From: Candidatus Aminicenantota bacterium
GTDB lineage: Bacteria > Acidobacteriota > Aminicenantia > S016-38
Direction of reading: 5' to 3'
Assembly (NCBI GenBank): GCA_021161165.1
Contig: JAGHBF010000132.1
Location: forward strand, 1-18,437
DNA: 18,437 nucleotides
The position numbers and the translations under genes are program-made. The notes below the pieces were generated by a model, which did no database searches, had not been told where the DNA came from, and worked only from the letters and a program-made list of their open reading frames with translations. Below are positions 1 through 7,117 of this stretch, piece by piece. Numbering within the stretch: the stretch's first letter is position 1; every line of letters starts with the position of its first letter.

Positions 1-1
1 A

Positions 2-127
2 TTTTTATCTGAAGCGATTTTTCGTGTGAAATGGCATGCTTCAATTTTTTTTGACACGTTCAATATTAAGATTAAACGTAGCTTATTCCCAATTTGCTAC
101 AGAACTCCGAAGAAGTTAGCCGAATAG
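2..127 (+). pseudogene. possible C-terminal remnant of an IS3-like transposase (partial)
   Basis: The frame starting at base 2 is open from the window edge to a TAG at 125-127 (41 codons). Its last residues read ...RSLFPICYRTPKKLAE, which vaguely recalls the 'RPH-x-x-L-G-Y-x-TP' tail of IS3/IS481-family transposases. It lies just inside a sequence resembling an IS3-type terminal inverted repeat (259-283), with the strand expected for a gene ending near the right end. The match is weak: the catalytic DDE core would lie outside the window, and the gap of about 130 bp between stop and repeat is long. It could equally be chance open frame in an eroded region. Confidence 0.25.
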
Positions 128-258
128 GGCCTTTCTTTATTGGAAAATTTAAACCATTGTTCAATTGTTTTTCTTTCTCTTTCAAGTTTTTATTATCATA
201 ACCCGTCAGATATTCGTCTTTGAAGTTTCGCTATCTTCTCACGTCTTGAGATGAAACT

Positions 259-283
259 TGTCCAGTTTTTGGGGAGCAGGTCA
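259..283 (+). repeat. putative IS3-family terminal inverted repeat (outer end at 283)
   Basis: Read on the minus strand from 283 the sequence is TGACCTGCTCCCC, then five A's, then CTGGACA. This follows the IS3-family end pattern: 5'-TG, a C-rich block, then TGGACA. The terminal TG at 283 would be the outer end, so the element would lie at lower coordinates and run off the window. The partner repeat and target duplication cannot be seen. The assignment rests on pattern recognition of the repeat only. Confidence 0.4.
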
Positions 284-538
284 ATTCCTTATTCTACATT
301 TTTGGATTGCGTATAAAGCTTCAATATCCGAACTGTTCGCATATATATCCCTCTGCCCTCCCTTTATCTTTGTTTTTGTCATCATGTTTCACCTTTTTAT
401 TATTAAAAAAATGCGAACTATAATTCCGTCATTTTTCCCACTCTCAATTTTCACTGCTGGGGTTTTACCTTCCTTTACCATTTTATTTTTTGCGGTTTCC
501 TCAAGGGCCGTCAACTCATAGAGATTTTTCCCCCAGGG
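281..538 (-). other. no intact gene; coding-like minus-strand remnant
   Basis: The stretch between the DUF45 stop and the putative IS end holds no gene I recognise. On the minus strand, in the same frame as the upstream DUF45 gene, it stays open for 86 codons apart from one internal TGA (389-391), and ends at a TGA at 281-283 inside the repeat. Two short ATG-initiated pieces result: 481-389 (30 residues, KEGKTPAVKIESGKND...) and 385-281 (34 residues, MMTKTKIKGGQRD...). Purine bias matches coding strands elsewhere in the window. The hydrophobic plus-strand frame over the same bases is best read as its mirror image. No function is assigned. Confidence 0.3.
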
Positions 539-1081
539 TTAATTTCTTTTATTCAAAATAAAACTCCAGAAGCGGAGTTGGGTCCTATATTCTTTATATT
601 GTGGAATATGCTTAAAGAGAAGATTGTAAAAGTTTTTACCGTGATTCATGTGAACAAGATGAGCAACCTCGTGAAAAGCTATGTATTTTATAAGTTCCTC
701 TGGAAGACCCTTTGCAAGGGTGTTTATTGTTATATTACCACGGGGAGAACAACTTCCCCATCTTGTTTTCATTTTTCTAAATTTAAGTTCCTTTGCCCTG
801 GCTCCAATAGAGTTTTCAGCTTCGCTTATATACTTTTTTACAAGAGCCTCAAATTCTGCCTTACTTCTATTAATAGGGGCAAGTTCTTTCGCCTTTTTTT
901 CAATTATTTCTATTTCCCGAAATCTGTTTGTTATCCATTTCCTATGTCTGGATATTACTTCTTGAGGGTTCAGTCCCGGAGGCAGGATAAGTCTGAGTTC
1001 ACCGCTTTTTATTTCAATCCTTGCATACTTCACTTTTCTTCTTATCACTTTATATTTTAATTTCTCTGGCATGAGTCCCAT
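539..1081 (-). CDS. YgjP/DUF45 family zinc metallopeptidase-like protein
   Basis: A 180-residue protein of the YgjP-like (DUF45, M48-related) family of predicted zinc-dependent peptidases. The zinc-binding HEVAH motif is at residues 137-141 and the third ligand is probably His147 in the following NHGKNFY. Upstream is the family-typical RWGSCS...ITINTLA block (residues about 107-122), and length is close to the single-domain family size. The biological substrate of this family is not established. The N-terminal half is a basic beta-strand region followed by a helical linker. The gene is divergent from comB. A TATAAT box on the minus strand (1106-1101) lies about 20 nt upstream of the first ATG (1081). 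An internal ATG at codon 4 is an alternative start; neither has a strong Shine-Dalgarno. In many genomes DUF45 genes accompany type I restriction genes; none is visible here. Confidence 0.85.
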   Translation of the reverse strand: MGLMPEKLKYKVIRRKVKYARIEIKSGELRLILPPGLNPQEVISRHRKWITNRFREIEIIEKKAKELAPINRSKAEFEALVKKYISEAENSIGARAKELKFRKMKTRWGSCSPRGNITINTLAKGLPEELIKYIAFHEVAHLVHMNHGKNFYNLLFKHIPQYKEYRTQLRFWSFILNKRN

Positions 1082-1122
1082 GTAGGTTGTATTGTTTTAG
1101 ATTATAATAAAAACATGGATTT

Positions 1123-1151
1123 TTTACCATTTATATTGTTAACATTATCTT
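1123..1151 (+). promoter_or_regulatory. candidate promoter for comB
   Basis: TTTACC (1123-1128), a 17-base gap and TATCTT (1146-1151) lie just before the comB ATG at 1162. A start about seven bases after the -10 would leave only a few untranslated bases, and there is no good Shine-Dalgarno. Both hexamers are imperfect, so this is tentative. The 80-bp gap is shared with the divergent DUF45 gene. Confidence 0.3.
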
Positions 1152-1161
1152 CAGGTTAGTA

Positions 1162-1869
1162 ATGAAAGTTGAAATTTTACATGGAATTGATGGAATAAAT
1201 AAAAAGGCAGAGGCATATGTAATAATAGATGTGTTCAGGGCGTTTTCCACAGCCTACTATCTTTTTTATCTTGGGGTTGAAAAAATTATCCTTGCATCTA
1301 CTCCTGATATAGCAAAAAAAATAAAGGAAGAGAAAGGTTTCATTCTGGTGGGAGAAGTTGGGGGAAAGCCATTTGATGGATGCGACTTTGGAAATTCTCC
1401 CTACCACGTTTTAAAAGAAGGAAAAATGCGGTGGCAAGGGAAAAACGTTATTTTAAGAACATCTGCAGGGGTACAGGGTGTAATAAGAGCTACTGAATAC
1501 AGTAAAAATGTTTATGCAACAAGTTTTCCCGGAGCAAAGGCTCTTTCAGAACATCTGAGGAAAATGAATTATTCCGATATTAAAATAGTAGCTATGGGAG
1601 AAAATGGAAGGATGCCAACTCCAGAGGATGATACGTGTGCTGAATACCTTAAATCACTCCTTTTAAAAAAGGATTTTAACTGGTTAGATATGTTAATGAT
1701 TATTATTCAAGCCGATTCCTTCAAAAAGTTTTTCATCCCAGAAGAAGGATTTCCTCCACAGGATCCTGCTCTCTGTCTTCAAAGGGATATCTTTGATTTC
1801 GTAATAAAAGCCAGAAAAGAAGAGGGCCAGCTTTTTCTTTACAAAATAAATAGAAACAAAAAAATTTAA
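1162..1869 (+). CDS. comB: ComB-like 2-phosphosulfolactate phosphatase
   Basis: A 235-residue member of the ComB family. In methanogens ComB is a magnesium-dependent enzyme that removes phosphate from 2-phosphosulfolactate during coenzyme M synthesis. Family blocks seen are: DVFRA (residues about 23-27), GEVGG-KPFDGCDFGNSP (about 64-81), ILRTSAGVQG replacing the common TTTNGT-type block, and PEDDTCAEYL near residues 153-162. Length matches the family. No other coenzyme M or sulfolactate gene is in the window, so the true substrate in this bacterium is uncertain; ComB homologues are widespread in non-methanogenic bacteria. It is followed 53 bp later by the peptidase gene, which has its own strong ribosome binding site, so co-transcription is possible but not shown. 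Confidence 0.82.
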   Translation: MKVEILHGIDGINKKAEAYVIIDVFRAFSTAYYLFYLGVEKIILASTPDIAKKIKEEKGFILVGEVGGKPFDGCDFGNSPYHVLKEGKMRWQGKNVILRTSAGVQGVIRATEYSKNVYATSFPGAKALSEHLRKMNYSDIKIVAMGENGRMPTPEDDTCAEYLKSLLLKKDFNWLDMLMIIIQADSFKKFFIPEEGFPPQDPALCLQRDIFDFVIKARKEEGQLFLYKINRNKKI

Positions 1870-1922
1870 CAAAAAAATCCTTTGAGCGTAGAATTATTAT
1901 AAAAAAATTAAGGAGGGCAAAA

Positions 1923-4208
1923 ATGGAACCCTTACTTTCCAGAAAATTTTCGAAACTTCTAAAGGGATTTATAGCTTTAGCAATTATACTTATGGTAATC
2001 CCTGTAAACGGCCTTCTGGCTGAAAAGATAAAGGACCCCTCCATACTGACACTTGAACGCATTTTTTCTTCAAAGGAATTCAAAGCTGAAAGAGTTCCTC
2101 CGGTTAAATGGGTAAATAATGGCAATGCCTACACCACTCTTGAAGCTTCCAGAAAGAACCCAAAAACCATGGATATTGTTCTCTACGACCTGAAAAAAGG
2201 ACACAGGAAAATTCTTGTCCCGGCTGAAAAGCTCATACCTGAAGGCGAAAAAAAGCCCCTGAAGATAGAGGATTTCTTCTGGACGGAAGATATGGGAAAA
2301 TTGCTTATTTATACCAACAGTAAAAGAGTATGGAGAAGAAACACACGGGGCGACTACTGGGTACTTAACCTTAAAACATGGAAACTCAAAAAGCTGGGAG
2401 GAGATGCAAAACCTTCTACCCTCATGTTTGCCAAGTTCTCCCCTGACGGTAAAAGAGTGGCATACGTAAGAGAACACAATATTTATGTGGAGTATGTTGA
2501 TCAGGACAGGATAATTCAGTTAACACGGGATGGCTCAAAAAATGTTATAAATGGAACATCAGATTGGGTTTATGAAGAGGAATTCAACTTAAGAGATGGC
2601 TTTCGCTGGTCACCAGATGGTAAATATATAGCTTACTGGCAATTCGACACCAGTGGTGTGCCGATTTTCTACCTTATAAATTATACAGATTCGCTTTATC
2701 CGGTTCTTAAACCAATACCCTATCCCAAAGTAGGACAGACAAATTCTGCCGTAAGAGTTGGGATAATAAGCTCAGAGGGGGGAGAAACTACATGGATAAA
2801 AATTCCGGGAGACCCCAGAAATAACTATCTCCCGTGGATGGAATGGGTAGATAGCAAAACTCTGATACTTCAGCAGATGAATAGGTTGCAGAACACGGAT
2901 ACCGTTTATCTGGCAGATGCCCTGACAGGAAAAGCAAAGCCCATTCTTGTTGAAAAAGACAGTGCCTGGGTAGACCTTGTAAGAAACGTCCACTGGCTCT
3001 ACAATAAAAAATATTTCACATGGCTGAGCGAAAGGGACGGCTGGAGACATGTATATCTTGTCTCAAAAGATGGAAAAGAAATTAGACCAGTAACAAAGGG
3101 CAACTATGATGTTATAAGCATTGCAGGCCTTGACTTTAAGAAAAAATGGCTTTATTTTATAGCTTCTCCCTATAATGCAGCTCAACGCTATTTGTATAGA
3201 ATAAATTTAAACGGCAAAAAACTTAAACGAATAACCCCTGTCAATTCGCCAGGTTTTCATTACTATATTTTATCTTCCAATGCAAAATGGGCACTTCACA
3301 GCTACTCCACCTTTGATACTCCACCATATACTGAGCTTGTAAAACTTCCTTCCCATAAGACTGTAAAGGTTCTTGCCTCCAACGAAAAACTCCGTAAAAA
3401 GGTGGATGCATTAAAAAGAAAACCCGTTGAGTTTTTCAGGGTGAACATAGGAGATGGAATTGTGCTCGATGGGTGGTGCATAAAGCCTCCTGATTTTGAC
3501 CCATCAAAGAAATACCCTGTGCTTTTTTACGTTTACGGTGAGCCTGCTGGACAGACTGTTGTTGATCGCTGGGGTGGCACAAGATATCTCTGGCATCTTA
3601 TGCTTGCCCAGCATGGATATATAATAATGAGCGTAGACAACCAAGGAACTCCTGCTCCAAAAGGAAGGAGTTGGAGAAAAGCTACATATAAAAAACTGGG
3701 AATACTTATATCAGATCAGCAGTCAAGAGCCGTAAGAAAATTACTTAAAGAAAGACCTTATCTTGACCCTGAAAGGATTGGAGTTTGGGGTTGGAGTGGT
3801 GGCGGAACTTCAACTTTGAACCTTATTTTTAGATATCCCGACCTTTACAGGGTAGGAATGTCCGTTGCCCCTGTCACTATGCCAAAATATTACGATTCTA
3901 TATACGAAGAGCGGTATATGAGCCTTCCAGATAAGAACCCAGAGGGATATAAACTTGCAGGACCTCTTCCATTTGCACACCAGCTTAAAGGAGACCTCCT
4001 TATTGTCCACGGAACAGGAGATGACAATGTGCATATACAGAATACCTATGCTCTTGTCAACGAACTTATAAAAAACAACAAGGCCTTCCAGCTTATGGTG
4101 TATCCTAACAGGTCACACGGAATTTTTGAAGGCAAAAACACAACCAGACACCTTTTTGAACTACTAACGAGATTTCTTGAAGAGCATCTTCCCCCTGGAG
4201 GAAAATAA
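1923..4208 (+). CDS. secreted dipeptidyl-peptidase IV-like serine peptidase (S9B)
   Basis: A 761-residue prolyl-oligopeptidase-family enzyme, expected to remove N-terminal dipeptides (typically X-Pro or X-Ala) from peptides outside the cytoplasm. The N-terminus has a basic start, a hydrophobic core at residues about 14-30 and a plausible signal-peptidase site, so export is likely. Residues about 60-480 form the beta-propeller. The WVYEEEF block (about 215-221) contains the paired glutamates that bind the substrate amino terminus in DPP IV. The alpha/beta-hydrolase domain carries the nucleophile Ser625 in GWSGGG, Asp700 in HGTGDDNVH and His732 in NRSHG. The spacing of this triad is nearly that of human DPP IV. 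AAGGAGGG precedes the ATG by six bases. It suggests peptide scavenging. DPP-IV versus a related S9B activity is not resolved. Confidence 0.9.
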   Translation: MEPLLSRKFSKLLKGFIALAIILMVIPVNGLLAEKIKDPSILTLERIFSSKEFKAERVPPVKWVNNGNAYTTLEASRKNPKTMDIVLYDLKKGHRKILVPAEKLIPEGEKKPLKIEDFFWTEDMGKLLIYTNSKRVWRRNTRGDYWVLNLKTWKLKKLGGDAKPSTLMFAKFSPDGKRVAYVREHNIYVEYVDQDRIIQLTRDGSKNVINGTSDWVYEEEFNLRDGFRWSPDGKYIAYWQFDTSGVPIFYLINYTDSLYPVLKPIPYPKVGQTNSAVRVGIISSEGGETTWIKIPGDPRNNYLPWMEWVDSKTLILQQMNRLQNTDTVYLADALTGKAKPILVEKDSAWVDLVRNVHWLYNKKYFTWLSERDGWRHVYLVSKDGKEIRPVTKGNYDVISIAGLDFKKKWLYFIASPYNAAQRYLYRINLNGKKLKRITPVNSPGFHYYILSSNAKWALHSYSTFDTPPYTELVKLPSHKTVKVLASNEKLRKKVDALKRKPVEFFRVNIGDGIVLDGWCIKPPDFDPSKKYPVLFYVYGEPAGQTVVDRWGGTRYLWHLMLAQHGYIIMSVDNQGTPAPKGRSWRKATYKKLGILISDQQSRAVRKLLKERPYLDPERIGVWGWSGGGTSTLNLIFRYPDLYRVGMSVAPVTMPKYYDSIYEERYMSLPDKNPEGYKLAGPLPFAHQLKGDLLIVHGTGDDNVHIQNTYALVNELIKNNKAFQLMVYPNRSHGIFEGKNTTRHLFELLTRFLEEHLPPGGK

Positions 4209-4330
4209 AACAAATTAAAAAAGAGTCATTTTAGATTTAATTGATAAATTGCTAAAAAGGGAGATATTTTAAATGCAAAAGGGTAAATTTCTAATTATTC
4301 TTCTCCTCAATTCTACGTTTTAAGTGAATA

Positions 4331-4340
4331 AAGGAGGTGA
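4331..4340 (+). promoter_or_regulatory. perfect Shine-Dalgarno for the 22-codon leader ORF
   Basis: AAGGAGGTGA is a complete match to the usual 16S rRNA 3' tail and sits five bases before a GTG at 4346. It is the strongest ribosome binding site in this part of the window and is the main reason for calling the following short ORF. Confidence 0.55.
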
Positions 4341-4345
4341 AAATA

Positions 4346-4414
4346 GTGGAAAACAGCCTTTCTACAGCGGAAATTTTGAAAAATTTCAGAATTGAAACAT
4401 TGGAGGAAAAATGA
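4346..4414 (+). CDS. 22-codon small ORF, possible leader peptide coupled to the DUF1573 gene
   Basis: A short ORF starting with GTG (residues read MENSLSTAEILKNF then RIETLEEK). It is preceded by a perfect Shine-Dalgarno at ideal spacing, and its TGA overlaps the ATG of the next gene as ATGA. Its last codons also contain the GGAGG (4402-4406) that serves the downstream start, so translation of the two frames is probably coupled. The peptide is hydrophilic and probably helical, with no signal sequence and no run of one amino acid that would suggest classical attenuation. I recognise no family. It could be a true small protein, a coupling leader, or the remnant of a larger gene. Confidence 0.4.
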   Translation: MENSLSTAEILKNFRIETLEEK

Positions 4415-5336
4415 AGAAGTTCATAGTTCTTATAGTCCTTTCCGCTTTTTTGATTGGCGGAGGACTTACGACAAAGAAAAAAATATTCTACGCCGGTGAA
4501 GTGCTTGAAGGCACTCCAATAGTTCACGAATTTACATTAGAAAATCGGGGAAAAAGCCCGTTAATATAAAAAAAGTTGTGGCAACCTGCGGATGTACCAC
4601 AGTGGGCTACGATAAGACCATTCCTCAGGGAGGGAAAGGAAAAATTACCCTTAAGGTAAGAACGACGGGATACCAGGGTAATATAAGCAAAAGAGCCATT
4701 GTCTACACTGACGATCCGGACATGAAAAGATTTACTCTTACAATAAACGCTGTGGTTAAACCAATTATAAGAATAAAACCTAACAAATTTATTTTCATAA
4801 GAAAAAAAGCAGGAAAAGAGGGTAAAGCAGAAATAACCCTGAGTTCTGATGTTTATCCTGAATTTAAAATCACAAAAGTCTCTGCGTTTCCACAGGAAGC
4901 AGTCAAAGCAGAGTATGAAAAAGAAGGGAAAGAATGGAAAGTTAAACTGCTCTTTTCTAAAAACTTAAAACTCGGGCAGAACCGTGGATATGTGAGAATA
5001 TGGACTAACATAAAGAAATATCCTGCTGTCTGGATAAATTATCTATGTGAGGTAGAAGGAAAAATAAAATTGGTTCCCGACACATTGAGCTTCTATAGAA
5101 ACCGGGGAGGAATAAATTTCAGAGTGGTAACAATTAATACTAAAGAAAAGGGAATAAAAATTGAACTGAAAAAATGCCCTGAAGAATTCAATTGCTTCCT
5201 TCACAGAGTCTCTGGTGGATATATTCTCCTTGTTGTAATGGAAAAGCCCTCTTCAAATCAAACGAACAAAAAAATAGAGCTTATTTCCAATGTTAAAAAC
5301 GAAGAAAACCTTGTAGTAAAGACTATAATAAGATAG
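4411..5336 (+). CDS. exported DUF1573-containing protein, reading frame interrupted once
   Basis: Frame one starts at ATG 4411 (GGAGG four bases upstream), has a short signal-like hydrophobic segment (residues 4-19) and ends at TAA 4567-4569 after 52 codons. The rest of the protein continues without a stop in the -1 frame to 5336. Joining the frames at the G-GGA-AAA run (4548-4554) gives a 308-residue protein. Its sequence across the junction, NRGKKPVNIKKVVATCGCTT, fits the DUF1573 consensus (an N-x-G-x-x-P-L/V-x-I-x-x-V block followed by the hallmark CGCT). Further domain-like beta-rich sequence follows (residues about 125-308). These Ig-like domains occur in extracytoplasmic proteins of poorly known function. 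The break may be an assembly or sequencing indel, a recent mutation, or programmed slippage. Apart from it the long frame looks intact. Confidence 0.75.
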
Positions 5337-5365
5337 CCCTGTATTTTGTCCATTGATTGAATGAA

Positions 5366-5394
5366 TTGACTTGCAGGTTAAAAACAATTATTAT
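5366..5394 (+). promoter_or_regulatory. consensus-like promoter of the rpiB operon (leaderless)
   Basis: TTGACT (5366-5371), exactly 17 bases, then TATTAT (5389-5394). The expected start site seven bases downstream of the -10 box is the A of the rpiB ATG at 5401. No Shine-Dalgarno is present before that ATG, in contrast to most genes here, so a leaderless message is the simplest reading. Confidence 0.65.
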
Positions 5395-5400
5395 ATTCAC

Positions 5401-5844
5401 ATGAAGATAGCCATAGGAGCAGACCACGCTGGATTTGAATTAAAAGAAAAAGTTAAGAAGTTTCTAATAGATTCAGGTCATGAAGTTCTTGATTTAGGCA
5501 CAAATTCTACTGAATCTGTAAATTATGCTGAATACGCAGAAAAAGTTGCAAGAGCTGTCTCAGAAGGCAAGACAGAAAGAGGTATTCTCATTTGTGGTAC
5601 TGGTATCGGAATGTCAATAGCAGCCAATAAAATAAAAGGAATCAGAGCTGCGCTTGTTCACAGTATATATACAGCAAAAATGGCTTCCCGGCACAACAAT
5701 GCTAACATTATAACCTTTGGAGGAAGAATTGAAAGTCCTGAAGAAGCCAGAGCTTTTATTATGGCATGGCTTGAAACTCCCTACGAAGGAGAAAGGCATG
5801 ATAAAAGGCTTAATAAAATAAAAGAACTTGAAGAAAATTGCTAA
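5401..5844 (+). CDS. rpiB: ribose-5-phosphate isomerase B
   Basis: A 147-residue RpiB/LacAB-type isomerase that interconverts ribose 5-phosphate and ribulose 5-phosphate in the non-oxidative pentose phosphate pathway. Visible features are the N-terminal IGADHAG (Asp8, His9), the active-site Cys65 in LICGTGIGMS, the phosphate-binding GTGIG loop, and His98 in SRHNNAN, which corresponds to the conserved family histidine. Length matches the family. I chose ATG 5401 because it begins the conserved MKIAIGADHAG; an upstream in-frame TTG at 5371 overlaps the promoter -35 and lacks a ribosome site. The gene stands ten bases before glyA, a frequent bacterial pairing. A conserved proline-containing block appears as NYAEYA, a minor variation. 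Confidence 0.95.
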   Translation: MKIAIGADHAGFELKEKVKKFLIDSGHEVLDLGTNSTESVNYAEYAEKVARAVSEGKTERGILICGTGIGMSIAANKIKGIRAALVHSIYTAKMASRHNNANIITFGGRIESPEEARAFIMAWLETPYEGERHDKRLNKIKELEENC

Positions 5845-5854
5845 GGAGGTTCAA

Positions 5855-7117
5855 ATGTTTGAAGATTTAAGAAAAGCAGACCCAGAAATTGCGGAAGCGG
5901 TTTATAATGAAACGGTAAGGCAGCATTCCACACTTGAACTTATTGCATCAGAGAATTTTGCTTCAAGGGCTGTTCTTGAAGCTGCTGCCTCGGTTTTCAC
6001 CAATAAATATGCGGAAGGTTATCCAAAAAAGAGATATTACGGAGGTTGTGAATTTGTTGATGTTGTGGAAACTCTGGCAAGAAACAGAGCAAAGGAACTT
6101 TTCGGAGCTGAATTCGCAAATGTTCAACCACATTCAGGAACTCAGGCAAATATGGGTGTATACTTTACAGTTCTTGAGCCAGGGGATACTATGATGGGAA
6201 TGAATCTTTCCCACGGGGGTCATCTTTCCCATGGCCATCCACTTAATTTCACCGGACGCTGGTATAATGTCGTTTTCTATGGAGTAAACAAAGAAACAGA
6301 GACTATAGATTATGATGAAGTTCTAAGACTTGCAAAGGAACATAGACCAAAACTTATAGTAGCAGGCGCCTCAGCATACCCAAGGTTTATAGATTTTAAA
6401 AAATTCAGAGAAATAGCCGATGAGGTAGGGGCCATTTTTATGGTAGATATGGCCCACATTGCGGGTCTGGTGGCAGGAGGAGTTCATCCATCCCCGGTGC
6501 CATACGCAGATTTCGTAACTTCTACAACTCACAAGACCCTTAGGGGCCCAAGGGGAGGATTTATTCTCTCAAAAAAGAAATACGCAAAGGACCTTAACAG
6601 AGCAGTTTTCCCTGGAGCACAGGGAGGACCTTTAGTTCATATAATAGCCGCGAAAGCTGTAGCGTTTAAACTTGCAATGACAGAGGAATTTAAAGAATAC
6701 GCTTCCCAGATCGTTAAAAATGCAAAAACCCTTGCTGCCACACTACAGGACGAAGGGTTAAGAATAGTATCCGGAGGAACGGATAATCACCTTATGCTTG
6801 TGGACCTTCGTTCCCTTGGAATAACAGGAAAAGAGGCAGAAGTAACACTGGAACGCGCGGGAATAACTGTTAATAAAAATACCATACCCTTTGATCCCCA
6901 ACCACCTCTTATAACCAGTGGAATCCGTATTGGAACTCCTGCTCTGACAACGAGAGGTATGAAGGAAAAGGAAATGGAAAGAATAGGGCGTCTTATATCA
7001 AAAGTGCTTCATAATATCTCAGATGAAAAAGTAATTCAAGAAGTAAAGAATGAAGTTAAAGAACTTGTTGAAGAATTTCCTCTCTATCCTGACATAAGAA
7101 AAGAATTCGAGGCTTAA
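5855..7117 (+). CDS. glyA: serine hydroxymethyltransferase
   Basis: A 420-residue PLP enzyme that converts serine and tetrahydrofolate to glycine and 5,10-methylenetetrahydrofolate, the main source of one-carbon units. The family hallmarks are all present: LELIASENF near the N-terminus, KYAEGYPKKRYYGG, QPHSGTQAN, the PLP lysine Lys227 in STTHKTLRGPRGG, and the C-terminal SGIRIGTPALTTRG. Length is standard. ATG 5855 is preferred over an earlier in-frame TTG because AAGGAGGT (5843-5850) lies at optimal spacing and the protein then starts at MFEDLRKADPE. Its TAA overlaps the ATG of the next gene by one base, implying translational coupling. Confidence 0.97.
   Translation: MFEDLRKADPEIAEAVYNETVRQHSTLELIASENFASRAVLEAAASVFTNKYAEGYPKKRYYGGCEFVDVVETLARNRAKELFGAEFANVQPHSGTQANMGVYFTVLEPGDTMMGMNLSHGGHLSHGHPLNFTGRWYNVVFYGVNKETETIDYDEVLRLAKEHRPKLIVAGASAYPRFIDFKKFREIADEVGAIFMVDMAHIAGLVAGGVHPSPVPYADFVTSTTHKTLRGPRGGFILSKKKYAKDLNRAVFPGAQGGPLVHIIAAKAVAFKLAMTEEFKEYASQIVKNAKTLAATLQDEGLRIVSGGTDNHLMLVDLRSLGITGKEAEVTLERAGITVNKNTIPFDPQPPLITSGIRIGTPALTTRGMKEKEMERIGRLISKVLHNISDEKVIQEVKNEVKELVEEFPLYPDIRKEFEA

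Noticed and set aside
258..521. Hydrophobic 87-codon plus-strand frame resembling a small membrane protein
   Set aside because: Its hydrophobicity comes from a T-rich strand opposite A-rich coding-like sequence; no ribosome site, and it spans the putative IS end.
578..1060. 160-codon plus-strand frame opposite the DUF45 gene
   Set aside because: Antisense to a gene with clear zinc-peptidase motifs; no family features of its own.
4273..4323. 16-codon ORF (MQKGKFLIILLLNSTF) with AAGGGAG upstream
   Set aside because: Begins like a signal peptide but stops at once, and the frame after the stop has no further support; perhaps a remnant, not called.
4209..4345. Rho-independent terminator after the DPP-IV-like gene
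   Set aside because: No GC-rich hairpin followed by a T-run was found, only AT-rich sequence.
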